Source: an uncultured Ruminococcus sp.
GTDB taxonomy: Bacteria; Bacillota; Clostridia; Oscillospirales; Acutalibacteraceae
NCBI GenBank assembly: GCA_902796915.1
Contig: CADBQS010000068.1
Location: forward strand, 1 to 36,796
Reading direction: 5' to 3'
DNA length: 36,796 bases
Both the position numbers and the translations under genes were made by a program. Of this stretch, positions 16,246-24,016 are shown one piece after another; within the stretch, counting starts at the first letter, position 1, and each line of letters starts with the position of its first letter. The notes beneath the pieces were generated by a model, which saw only the letters and a program-made list of their open reading frames with translations, ran no database searches and was not told the DNA's origin.

Positions 16246-16274
16246 TTGACAAACTGTTTTTTTTGTATTATATA
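16246..16274 (+). promoter_or_regulatory. Promoter with T8 spacer, for the 16302 orphan
   Basis: A consensus TTGACA (16246-16251), a 17-bp spacer containing eight consecutive T (16257-16264), and TATATA (16269-16274). TATTAT at 16266-16271 is an alternative -10 with a too-short spacer. The layout ACTTGAC, T run, G, AT-rich -10 resembles the promoter of the 35879-36619 orphan. Confidence 0.75.
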
Positions 16275-16301
16275 GGTATCAAATTTGAGGAGGAATAGTT
16301 T

Positions 16302-17360
16302 ATGCAAAAAATTGTATCTGAAGTAAAATTTAAAAATTTATCTGGTTTGCAAAAAGTGTTAAAAAATTTCCGAAACATTAATATGGAAAAAACACTTAAT
16401 TTAATAAAGAAAACATTAAATGATTATTGTAATGACGTGATTGAAGCTAAAGATTCATCGGTTAAAGGTAATATAGAAAAGTATAAATATGAAATAAAAT
16501 ACAAAGAATTAGTTAAAACGTTTCATAGTAATATAGGTAAAACAAACAAAAAATGTGAAAATCCTACAGATACTGTTATTAAAGGTTTAAACAATCTAAA
16601 AGATTCTTTATCTGGACAATTACAAAAATTTAAAGGTGACTATAAATTTTCAGCTGAGTTAAATGCTATTAAATTTATTAGAGAATATGCTAATGATGTG
16701 ATAGCTTTTAATGATAAATCAGAAAATTATATCACATGCCTTAATGATACTAGTTCTAAGTTAAAAGGTAACATCCTCGATAAGTATACAAAGAAATTAA
16801 ATGAGTTAATTGAATTAATTGAACCAATTCAAAAACAGGTATCTAGCTGTGAGAGTTTAGAAACTAAATTATCTTATTTAGAAGAGGCTTTCAAATGTAA
16901 TTTTTCCAATTGGACGTCAGAAGACTTAAAAGACTTAGAAGAATGGAAGAATATTAAAAAATCATTATCCGGAATTATAGAGGAGCATATAAATTATATC
17001 GAAGCAAATAAAAATAATATGGACATTAAATCTTTACAAGATGGCATCAACGATATGGGCAAAAAAATAGTAAATCTGACTCACGAAGTAAACAAGTCTG
17101 ATTCTGATTATAAGGATGGTTTAGTTTGTATTACTGGTGGCTACATAGAAAAAATAGACAAAAAATTACAGTATATTACAAATATTAATGTAAAAATTGT
17201 GAATTCATATTATAACAAAACACAAAAATTTATGTTTGATATAAAAGACAAAATTAAGGGATGGGAAAATTCAAAAACGAAAGAGAATTTAAAAAATCGT
17301 CTGAAAGAAATAGAATCCCTTTTGGAGGTTATAGGTTCGTTAAAATCACAGGTTAAATAG
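16302..17360 (+). CDS. Unknown helical, coiled-coil-rich protein (352 residues)
   Basis: I do not recognise this protein. It is rich in Lys, Asn, Ile and Glu, with no signal peptide or membrane segment. Nearly the whole length predicts as amphipathic helix, with likely coiled coil around 130-200 and 225-345 (KLNELIELIEPIQKQ, NRLKEIESLLEVIGSL). Four Cys (43, 86, 143, 180) have no motif spacing. GAGGAGG lies 8 bases before ATG, and a strong promoter plus a terminator frame it as a single-gene unit. It follows the SpoIIQ-like gene on the same strand but is separated by a terminator. Together with the orphan at 14148 it forms an island between two housekeeping blocks, which suggests lineage-specific or acquired content. 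Confidence 0.8.
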   Translation: MQKIVSEVKFKNLSGLQKVLKNFRNINMEKTLNLIKKTLNDYCNDVIEAKDSSVKGNIEKYKYEIKYKELVKTFHSNIGKTNKKCENPTDTVIKGLNNLKDSLSGQLQKFKGDYKFSAELNAIKFIREYANDVIAFNDKSENYITCLNDTSSKLKGNILDKYTKKLNELIELIEPIQKQVSSCESLETKLSYLEEAFKCNFSNWTSEDLKDLEEWKNIKKSLSGIIEEHINYIEANKNNMDIKSLQDGINDMGKKIVNLTHEVNKSDSDYKDGLVCITGGYIEKIDKKLQYITNINVKIVNSYYNKTQKFMFDIKDKIKGWENSKTKENLKNRLKEIESLLEVIGSLKSQVK

Positions 17361-17365
17361 ATTAT

Positions 17366-17397
17366 AAAAAAGGCACCATTATGAGGATGCCTTTTTT
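17366..17397. terminator. Bidirectional terminator between the 16302 orphan and leuS
   Basis: AAAAAAGGCA (17366-17375) pairs with TGCCTTTTTT (17388-17397), giving a stem with T tracts in both directions. It overlaps the leuS stop codon (17396-17398), so it ends both convergent transcripts. Confidence 0.85.
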
Positions 17398-19804
17398 ATT
17401 TTACAACTAAATTTATTAACTTTCCAGGTACATATATTTCTTTCAAAATATTTTTTCCTTTAATTAGATTTTCAATCGCTTTATCGTTTTTAGCAATTTC
17501 TATCGCTTTTTCCTTATTTAAATCTATAGGCAATTTTATTCTTGCCTTTATCTTACCGTTAATTTGTAAAACAATTTCTGCTTCTTTAATAATACACTTA
17601 CTTTCGTCATATTCCGGCCAAGACTGTTCATTTAACATTTTTTCTCCTAATTTACATGAACACCAAACCTCTTCTGTAACATGTGGAGCAAATGGATTTA
17701 ATAATAAAGTAAAGATTTTAAGCTCTTGTTTTGTAATAGATTTGCTTTCATATATCTTATTTATTAATGCCATAAGAGTAGCTATAGCTGTATTAAATTT
17801 AAGATTTTCTATATCTTCGCCAACTTTTTTTATTGCTCTATTAAAATCTACAATCATATCTTCTCTAATATCATTAGAATCACATAAAATTTCTTGCAAA
17901 TTAAAGTATCTTTCTAAAAACCTTTTACAGCCTCTTATACTATTTGAGCTCCAAGGTGCAGATTTTTCAAAATCACCAATAAACATTTCATATAAACGCA
18001 TAGTATCGGCACCATAGTCATTTACAATTTCATCTGGATTAACTACGTTACCGCGGGATTTACTCATTTTTTCGCCGTTTTCACCTAGTATCATTCCATG
18101 ACTGGTACGTTTCATATATGGCTCTGGAGTTGGAACTACGCCTATATCGTATAAAAACTTATGCCAAAATCTACTATAAAGTAAATGTAAAGTTGTATGC
18201 TCCATTCCTCCGTTGTACCAATCAACAGGAGTCCAATAATCAAGTGCTTCCTTGCTAGCTAATTCTTTATTATTATTAGCATCACAATATCTTAGAAAAT
18301 ACCAAGATGAACCTGCCCATTGTGGCATGGTATCGGTTTCTCTTTTTGCCATTTTACCACATTTAGGGCATTTTACATTAACCCAATTTTCAATATTCAT
18401 AAGCGGAGATTCGCCATTATCTGTGGGTTCATAAGAGTCAACATCAGGTAATTCTAAAGGTAATTCAGATTCACTTAAAGGAACGTATCCACATTCATCA
18501 CAATGGATTATTGGTATAGGTTCTCCCCAATACCTTTGTCTTGAGAAAACCCAATCTCTAAGTTTGTAATTCACTCTCTTTTTACCTTTTTTATTATTTT
18601 CTAACCAATCATACATTTTATTTTTAGCTTCATTTACGCTTAAGCCGTTAAGAAAATCAGAATTAACTAATTTTCCTTCAAGACAATCGGTAAATGCCTC
18701 TTTTTCTACATTTCCTCCATCAATAACTTCAATTATAGGCAAATCATATTTTTTAGCAAATTCCCAATCTCTATTATCGTGTGCAGGAACAGCCATAATT
18801 GCACCGGTACCATAAGATACAAGCACATAATCTGAAACAAATATAGGAACTTTTTTACCATTTACAGGATTTACTGCTTCAATTCCCTTTATTTGAATTC
18901 CTGTTTTCTCCTTTGCCAATTCAGTTCTCTCAAAATCTGATTTTTTATTTGCCTGCTCTTGATATTTTTTTATATCGTCAAAATTTTTTATTTTATTTTT
19001 CCATACATCAAGTAATGGATGTTCTGGAGATATTACTAGATATGTAACTCCAAATATTGTATCCGGCCTAGTTGTAAATATTTTTATTATATCTGCTTCG
19101 GTTGAAGTAAAATCTACTTCTGCACCGATTGACTTACCTATCCAATTTTTTTGCTGTGCTTTAACTCTTTCTGGATAATCTACTAATTCTAAATCCTTAA
19201 CAAGTCTTTCTGCATACTCAGTTATTTTAAGCATCCATTGCGATTTTACTTTATGTACAACCTCGCTTGAGCACCGTTCACACTTACCGTCTATAACCTC
19301 TTCATTAGCTAAAACACATTTACAAGATGTACACCAATTAACAGAGGCTTCACTCTTATAAGCCAGCCCTTTTTTAAACATTTGTAAGAATATCCATTGT
19401 GTCCACTTATAATACTTAGGGTCCGTCGTATTAATTTCTCTATTCCAATCGAAAGATATTCCCAATGCCTTAAGTTGAGACTTAAATCTATTTATATTTT
19501 GCTCTGTTACTATTTTAGGATGAATTTTATGTTTTATCGCAAAATTTTCTGTTGGAAGTCCAAAAGCATCCCATCCTATTGGATATAAAACATTAAACCC
19601 TTGAAGCCTACGTTTTCTAGCAACAATATCTATAGCCGTATAGCTTCTTGGATGTCCAACATGAAGTCCCTGCCCAGATGGATACGGAAACTCTATTAAA
19701 GCATAAAACTTAGGTTTATTTGAATTGTTTTTGGCTGCAAAAGTATTATTCTTATCCCATATATCTTGCCATTTTTTCTCTATTGATTTAAAATTATAAT
19801 CCAT
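17396..19804 (-). CDS. leuS: Leucyl-tRNA synthetase
   Basis: The 802-residue class I synthetase charges tRNA-Leu. The HIGH motif appears as HVGH in [18 protein letters not shown]. The CP1 editing domain is present ([21 protein letters not shown]). Zinc-type Cys pairs occur ([10 protein letters not shown]...CERCSSE and CDECGY...CPKCGK). The KMSKS motif is intact ([10 protein letters not shown]), followed by the anticodon-binding and C-terminal domains. GGAG lies 10 bases before ATG. It follows rsfS by 32 bases as the last gene of the long operon; no T-box leader fits in that gap. Length and motifs are normal. Confidence 0.98.
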   Translation of the reverse strand: MDYNFKSIEKKWQDIWDKNNTFAAKNNSNKPKFYALIEFPYPSGQGLHVGHPRSYTAIDIVARKRRLQGFNVLYPIGWDAFGLPTENFAIKHKIHPKIVTEQNINRFKSQLKALGISFDWNREINTTDPKYYKWTQWIFLQMFKKGLAYKSEASVNWCTSCKCVLANEEVIDGKCERCSSEVVHKVKSQWMLKITEYAERLVKDLELVDYPERVKAQQKNWIGKSIGAEVDFTSTEADIIKIFTTRPDTIFGVTYLVISPEHPLLDVWKNKIKNFDDIKKYQEQANKKSDFERTELAKEKTGIQIKGIEAVNPVNGKKVPIFVSDYVLVSYGTGAIMAVPAHDNRDWEFAKKYDLPIIEVIDGGNVEKEAFTDCLEGKLVNSDFLNGLSVNEAKNKMYDWLENNKKGKKRVNYKLRDWVFSRQRYWGEPIPIIHCDECGYVPLSESELPLELPDVDSYEPTDNGESPLMNIENWVNVKCPKCGKMAKRETDTMPQWAGSSWYFLRYCDANNNKELASKEALDYWTPVDWYNGGMEHTTLHLLYSRFWHKFLYDIGVVPTPEPYMKRTSHGMILGENGEKMSKSRGNVVNPDEIVNDYGADTMRLYEMFIGDFEKSAPWSSNSIRGCKRFLERYFNLQEILCDSNDIREDMIVDFNRAIKKVGEDIENLKFNTAIATLMALINKIYESKSITKQELKIFTLLLNPFAPHVTEEVWCSCKLGEKMLNEQSWPEYDESKCIIKEAEIVLQINGKIKARIKLPIDLNKEKAIEIAKNDKAIENLIKGKNILKEIYVPGKLINLVVK

Positions 19805-19836
19805 AATTTATCAACTCCATAAAATACAATAATAAA

Positions 19837-20157
19837 TTATTTGCTCCATATCTTTTCTAAATTATAATATTCTCTTGCTTCTTCGGAAAATACATGTACA
19901 ACAACATCATTATAGTCTAATAGTATCCATGTATTAGAGCAATGACCTTCTATATTTCTTGCAGTAATGCCATTATTTTTTAGCTGATATTCTACCTCTC
20001 CAGCTAAAGCTTTTACATGGGTACTGCTTGTACCTGTTGCTATTACAAAATAATCTGTTAAAGCTGAAACATCTTCTACTTTTATTGACTTCACATTTAT
20101 AGCTTTTTTATTGTCTAATATATTGCATATTTCTTGAGCTTTTTCTAATGAATTCAT
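19837..20157 (-). CDS. rsfS: Ribosomal silencing factor RsfS
   Basis: The 106-residue protein (Iojap family) binds ribosomal protein uL14 and keeps the 50S and 30S subunits apart when nutrients are short. The family pattern is clear: VSALTDYFVIATGTSSTHVKALAGEVEYQL and the ending WILLDYNDVVVHVFSEEAREYYNLEKIW. Its ATG overlaps the yqeK stop by four bases (ATGA), so the two are translationally coupled. The yqeK-rsfS-leuS order is common in Firmicutes. Confidence 0.97.
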   Translation of the reverse strand: MNSLEKAQEICNILDNKKAINVKSIKVEDVSALTDYFVIATGTSSTHVKALAGEVEYQLKNNGITARNIEGHCSNTWILLDYNDVVVHVFSEEAREYYNLEKIWSK

Positions 20158-20726
20158 TTGTTTTTCCCCTTTTTATTTTTTTCAACATATTCATTGTAAG
20201 CAAGAACTGTATTTATATGAATAGGTAATTTAGACTTTAATAAAGCCTCTATTGTAAAGCAAAGTCCTCCAAAAACAGCTTCATCAAGACCTTTGTCAAC
20301 TAATTTCCTCATTTCATCTACACCTTGATAATCTCTTTCATCAGAAACAAAATCAGCAACAAATATTATTTTCTCTAAAGTGCTCATTCCTGGACGTCCT
20401 GTTGTATGATATCTTATAGAATTTAATATATCATTATCATTTATATTTAAAATATTTTTTACGTACGCACTGCCAGTAATAGAATGTAGAAGCTTTTCAG
20501 TTGAAATTTCCAAATTACTAACATCAATATTAAATTTCTTTATCATATTTATATGTTCATCATAAGAAAATTCTTTTGTTATATCATGTAAAATACCGGC
20601 TATTTTTGCTTTGTTTTCATCTTCACCAAATCTTTTGGCTAAAATTTGTGCTGCTTTAGAAACATTTATACAATGATTAAATCTTTTATTTCCCATTAAA
20701 GGTTTTATAATATCTTTACACCCCAA
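20154..20726 (-). CDS. yqeK: HD-domain hydrolase YqeK, probable Ap4A hydrolase
   Basis: The 190-residue protein belongs to the YqeK family, members of which hydrolyse diadenosine tetraphosphate symmetrically to two ADP. Metal-binding residues are visible in RFNHCINV, ILHDITK, LLHSITGSAYV, IRYHTTG and FVADFVSDERDY. It starts at TTG (20724-20726), 9 bases after AGGAGG; the nearby ATG is in another frame and stops after four codons. It sits between nadD and rsfS, the usual context. Confidence 0.93.
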   Translation of the reverse strand: MGCKDIIKPLMGNKRFNHCINVSKAAQILAKRFGEDENKAKIAGILHDITKEFSYDEHINMIKKFNIDVSNLEISTEKLLHSITGSAYVKNILNINDNDILNSIRYHTTGRPGMSTLEKIIFVADFVSDERDYQGVDEMRKLVDKGLDEAVFGGLCFTIEALLKSKLPIHINTVLAYNEYVEKNKKGKNK

Positions 20727-20742
20727 ACATATACTCCTCCTT

Positions 20743-21345
20743 TTATAAATACAATCCGTGTTGCTTTATATATTTTAACACATTATCATCTATTAAACCA
20801 GATACATCTTCATTATTATTAATTTTATTTCTTATTTGTGTTGATGAGATATTGATTATAGGATTTTCAATGAATGAAATTTTTGCACCTTGATTTCTGA
20901 ATTCCTCTAATGTACTAAGCTTATTATATATACTTTCTACATTTCTATATGCAACACATATATTGGCTAATGAAAAAATTTTTTTATAGTCTTTCCATTT
21001 ATCGAACGATGCAAACATATCTTCCCCAATCAATAAAAACAATTGTTCATTAAAAAATTTACTCTTGAAATATTCAAGAGTAAAAATAGTATAACTGATT
21101 TTATTCCTTTTAATTTCAAAATCAGATATTTCAAATTTAGAAAATCCTCTAATTGCTAATTTACACATGTTAATCCTATGATTAGAATCAGCAAAGCCCG
21201 ATTGAATATTTTTATGTGGAGGTATATTAGTAGGAATAAAAATTAATCTATCTGCTTTTAAAAATTCAACACTTTTTTGAGCACACAAAATATGGCCATT
21301 ATGTATTGGATTAAAGGTGCCACCAAAAAGAACTATATTTTTCAA
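20743..21345 (-). CDS. nadD: Nicotinate-nucleotide adenylyltransferase
   Basis: The 200-residue enzyme joins nicotinate mononucleotide and ATP to form deamido-NAD, the penultimate step of NAD synthesis. The nucleotidyltransferase motif GGTFNPIHNGH is at residues 8-18, IPPHK follows at 41-45, and ISSTQIRNKI near the C-terminus is the second nucleotide-binding signature. Its start is TTG (21343-21345), overlapping the yhbY stop codon as TTGA, with GGAG about 11 bases upstream. The coupling suggests joint translation with yhbY. Confidence 0.97.
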   Translation of the reverse strand: MKNIVLFGGTFNPIHNGHILCAQKSVEFLKADRLIFIPTNIPPHKNIQSGFADSNHRINMCKLAIRGFSKFEISDFEIKRNKISYTIFTLEYFKSKFFNEQLFLLIGEDMFASFDKWKDYKKIFSLANICVAYRNVESIYNKLSTLEEFRNQGAKISFIENPIINISSTQIRNKINNNEDVSGLIDDNVLKYIKQHGLYL

Positions 21346-21650
21346 TTTGCTTTATTCTCCTTAGGTAATTTAATCTTATTTAATAATTTATTTTTTCTGT
21401 AAAGCACAAATTTATTTCCAATAACTTGAACGACATCAGAATCTAAAGACTCGGATATTTGATTTGATATTTCTTTAACATCAAAACTTGCTGTTTCTAA
21501 TACTTTTCCTTTTATAATTTCTCTTGCATTTAATGCATCATCTGCTTGCTTTAAAACATTTTGATTTACGTTATTTTTTCCTATCATCAATATCGTATTT
21601 TCATTACAAGCAATTGATTTTAAATATGCTCTTTGTTTACTTGTTAACAT
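21342..21650 (-). CDS. yhbY: YhbY family RNA-binding protein (CRM domain)
   Basis: The 102-residue protein has a single CRM domain: LTSKQRAYLKSIA at the start, MIGKNNVNQNVLKQADDALNAREIIKGKVL with the GxxG-like loop, and VVQVIGNKFVLYRKN at the end. Relatives associate with pre-50S ribosomal particles. AAGGAG lies 8 bases upstream of ATG. The gene overlaps the end of the preceding unknown gene by 14 bases. Confidence 0.94.
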   Translation of the reverse strand: MLTSKQRAYLKSIACNENTILMIGKNNVNQNVLKQADDALNAREIIKGKVLETASFDVKEISNQISESLDSDVVQVIGNKFVLYRKNKLLNKIKLPKENKAN

Positions 21651-22440
21651 TTTTTATTCTCCTTACTGCAATTGGTTTTAAAACTTTTGTATTTGAGCTT
21701 TTTTGATTTTTTACATCATTTGATTTTAGCTTAGTCTGTTCATTTTCTTTAATATAATCGTATTTACTAAAATCCATTGAAGCCATTTTTTCTTTTAATT
21801 TTTCTTCTTCAATCTTTCTTTTAGGTTCTGAGACTATTTTATTAATCTCTATAGCGTATTTTTTTACACAAAAATATTTATACTCTTCATTTTTAATAAT
21901 CTCATTTAATATATCCCAAATTTCCTCAATTGGTGTAATAATAAAGTTATACATATTTTCAAGATATTCACTATAGCCACTTAAATTTGAATACTCATCT
22001 ATAAAAATTTGCTTAAGAGATTTTCCTTTTTGGAGTTTTTGTACTTCTTTATTATTATTCCAGTTTTTTAAAAACTCCAATGCCTGTAACCCACCTCCAA
22101 CCTTTTTCTTAATTGTATATCCAAAAATACACTCTTTATATTCCGATTCAATTTTTTGGTCAACAAAGTTTTTATAAGATTCCACACTGTCTTTAACTAT
22201 ATTGTCTAAATCTCTAACAATTTCACCATATACACAATACACATTACCTAGTTCTCTAAAACTTTCAACAACCTTAGCTCTTGCAAGTTTTAAATCTTCC
22301 TCTTCTAAACTTTCTGCAATAATAGGATGAATTTCCACATCATGCACTTTACACGCATTTACTGAATTAAATAAGTTACATATATAAACTGTCATTATAA
22401 CTCCAGAAAATCTCCAAAGTTTTTTATAAATTTTTCTCAT
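21637..22440 (-). CDS. Unknown protein with N-terminal hydrophobic segment, embedded between rdgB and yhbY
   Basis: I do not recognise this 267-residue protein. The N-terminus (MRKIYKKLWRFSGVIMTVYICNLFNSVNAC) is a positively charged region plus a hydrophobic run, consistent with a signal peptide, or a membrane anchor with cleavage near NSVNA. The rest is charged and helical, and the last 60 residues are Lys-rich and disordered-looking. ATG overlaps the rdgB stop (TAATG), AAGGAG precedes it, and its 3' end overlaps yhbY, so it is firmly in the operon. In many Clostridia I would expect a YfcE-type metallophosphoesterase next to rdgB; no such motifs are here. Confidence 0.85.
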   Translation of the reverse strand: MRKIYKKLWRFSGVIMTVYICNLFNSVNACKVHDVEIHPIIAESLEEEDLKLARAKVVESFRELGNVYCVYGEIVRDLDNIVKDSVESYKNFVDQKIESEYKECIFGYTIKKKVGGGLQALEFLKNWNNNKEVQKLQKGKSLKQIFIDEYSNLSGYSEYLENMYNFIITPIEEIWDILNEIIKNEEYKYFCVKKYAIEINKIVSEPKRKIEEEKLKEKMASMDFSKYDYIKENEQTKLKSNDVKNQKSSNTKVLKPIAVRRIKNVNK

Positions 22441-23048
22441 TAATATATCTCCTTTGAACTCATTATCTTATTTAATTCTAAATATAATTTTCTTATTGCA
22501 ATACCCCTATGGCTAATTTTATTTTTCTCATCTGATTTTAATTCTGAAAATGTTTTTCCATTTTTACATATAAAAATAGGGTCATATCCAAATCCATTAT
22601 TTCCCACAGGATTAAATGCTATACTACCTTCACATATACCCTTAACAAAAAAATTCTTTTCGTTAGAAATGACACACGATATTGCACATACAAATCTAGC
22701 AGTCCTTTTTTCTTCTGGTATATCTTTTAATTCATATAATAATTTATTAATTTTTTCTTTATCACTAGCATTTTCTCCTGCATATCTTGCTGAATATATT
22801 CCCGGAGCTCCATTTAAAGCATCAACTTGCAATCCCGAATCATCACCTATTGATGGTAATCCGCTTAATTCATAAGCTCTATTAGCTTTTATATATGCAT
22901 TTTCTTCAAACGTATTACCAGTTTCTTCAGGAAACTTCATATCTAAATTTATATCTTTAGTAGAAACAACTTGTATCCCAATTGGACTTAATATTTGTTT
23001 AAATTCATTTAACTTTCCTAAATTAGAAGTAGACAATAAAAATTTCAT
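22440..23048 (-). CDS. rdgB: XTP/dITP diphosphatase (RdgB/HAM1 family)
   Basis: The 202-residue enzyme removes non-canonical purine nucleoside triphosphates (dITP, XTP) from the nucleotide pool. Motifs: LSTSNLGKLNEFKQIL at the start, SIGDDSGLQVDALNGAPGI around the catalytic Asp (68-69), GFGYDPIF, and SHRGIAIRKL at the C-terminus. The ATG overlaps the ftsY stop by one base, and AAAGGA lies upstream. The downstream unknown gene overlaps its stop in the same way. Confidence 0.97.
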   Translation of the reverse strand: MKFLLSTSNLGKLNEFKQILSPIGIQVVSTKDINLDMKFPEETGNTFEENAYIKANRAYELSGLPSIGDDSGLQVDALNGAPGIYSARYAGENASDKEKINKLLYELKDIPEEKRTARFVCAISCVISNEKNFFVKGICEGSIAFNPVGNNGFGYDPIFICKNGKTFSELKSDEKNKISHRGIAIRKLYLELNKIMSSKEIY

Positions 23049-23971
23049 TAATTATTTTCATCCTTTTCTGAAAATAATGCATCAACAAATTCTTTAGCAT
23101 TGAATATTTGTAAATCTTTTTCTCCTTCACCTATACCTATAAACTTAATTGGCACATTAAGTTGGTCCTTTATTGAAACAATAATTCCGCCTTTAGCAGT
23201 ACCATCAAGTTTCGTAAGAACAATACCTGTAATTCCAACCATATTTTTAAACTCAATTGCCTGATTAAGACCATTTTGACCTGTAGTTGCATCTAAAACT
23301 AAAAGATATTCTTTGTTTGCATCTGGAAGTTCTCTATCTATTATTCTACCTATTTTAGAAAGCTCATTCATTAGATTTTTTTTATTATGAAGTCTACCGG
23401 CTGTATCGCATATAATTAAATCTACATTTCTAGCCTTCGCCGCAGATATAGCATCAAATACCACTGCTGCAGGGTCAGCACCTTCCTTATGTTTTATTAT
23501 ATCACATCTGACACGGTCAGCCCAAATTTCTAATTGCTCGACTGCTGCGGCCCTAAAAGTATCTGCTGCCGCCAGAAGAACTTTTTTACCTTCGTTAACA
23601 TAATTTAAAGCAATTTTACCTATTGTTGTAGTTTTGCCTACTCCATTTACTCCTATCATTAATATTATAGAAGGTTTAGTATTTACATTTAGATTGTTAT
23701 CAGCTTCAAGAATTTCTATAAGAATTTGCTTTAAAGTATCTTTTATTTCGGATGGATTTTGAATGCCTTCAGATTTAACCTTTTGCCTTAAACTATTACA
23801 TATTTTATTCGCAGTTAATGCCCCTATATCACTTATAATTAGCATTTCTTCAAGTTCTTCAAATAGTTCTTCATCAACTTTAGTAAAAGATTTAATTATT
23901 TGATCAAATTTACTTGTAATATTTTCCCTAGTTTTTTTTAAACTATCTTTTATTTTGCTGAAAAAACCCAT
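23048..23971 (-). CDS. ftsY: Signal recognition particle receptor FtsY
   Basis: The 307-residue GTPase docks SRP-ribosome complexes at the membrane. It has the NG core with little acidic A domain, as in many Firmicutes. Motifs: P-loop GVNGVGKTT (107-115), DTFRAAAVEQL (137-147), DTAGR, TKLDGTAKGG and GIGEGEKDL. GGAG lies 9 bases before ATG. It follows smc by 45 bases, the classic smc-ftsY pairing. Confidence 0.98.
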   Translation of the reverse strand: MGFFSKIKDSLKKTRENITSKFDQIIKSFTKVDEELFEELEEMLIISDIGALTANKICNSLRQKVKSEGIQNPSEIKDTLKQILIEILEADNNLNVNTKPSIILMIGVNGVGKTTTIGKIALNYVNEGKKVLLAAADTFRAAAVEQLEIWADRVRCDIIKHKEGADPAAVVFDAISAAKARNVDLIICDTAGRLHNKKNLMNELSKIGRIIDRELPDANKEYLLVLDATTGQNGLNQAIEFKNMVGITGIVLTKLDGTAKGGIIVSIKDQLNVPIKFIGIGEGEKDLQIFNAKEFVDALFSEKDENN

Positions 23972-24016
23972 TCAATTCATCTCCATAATTGCAAAAAATA
24001 CAAGTTTATATAATGT

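Noticed and set aside
19805..19836. T-box leader for leuS
   Set aside because: The gap to rsfS is only 32 bases, too short for a T-box, and the gene is part of a longer operon.
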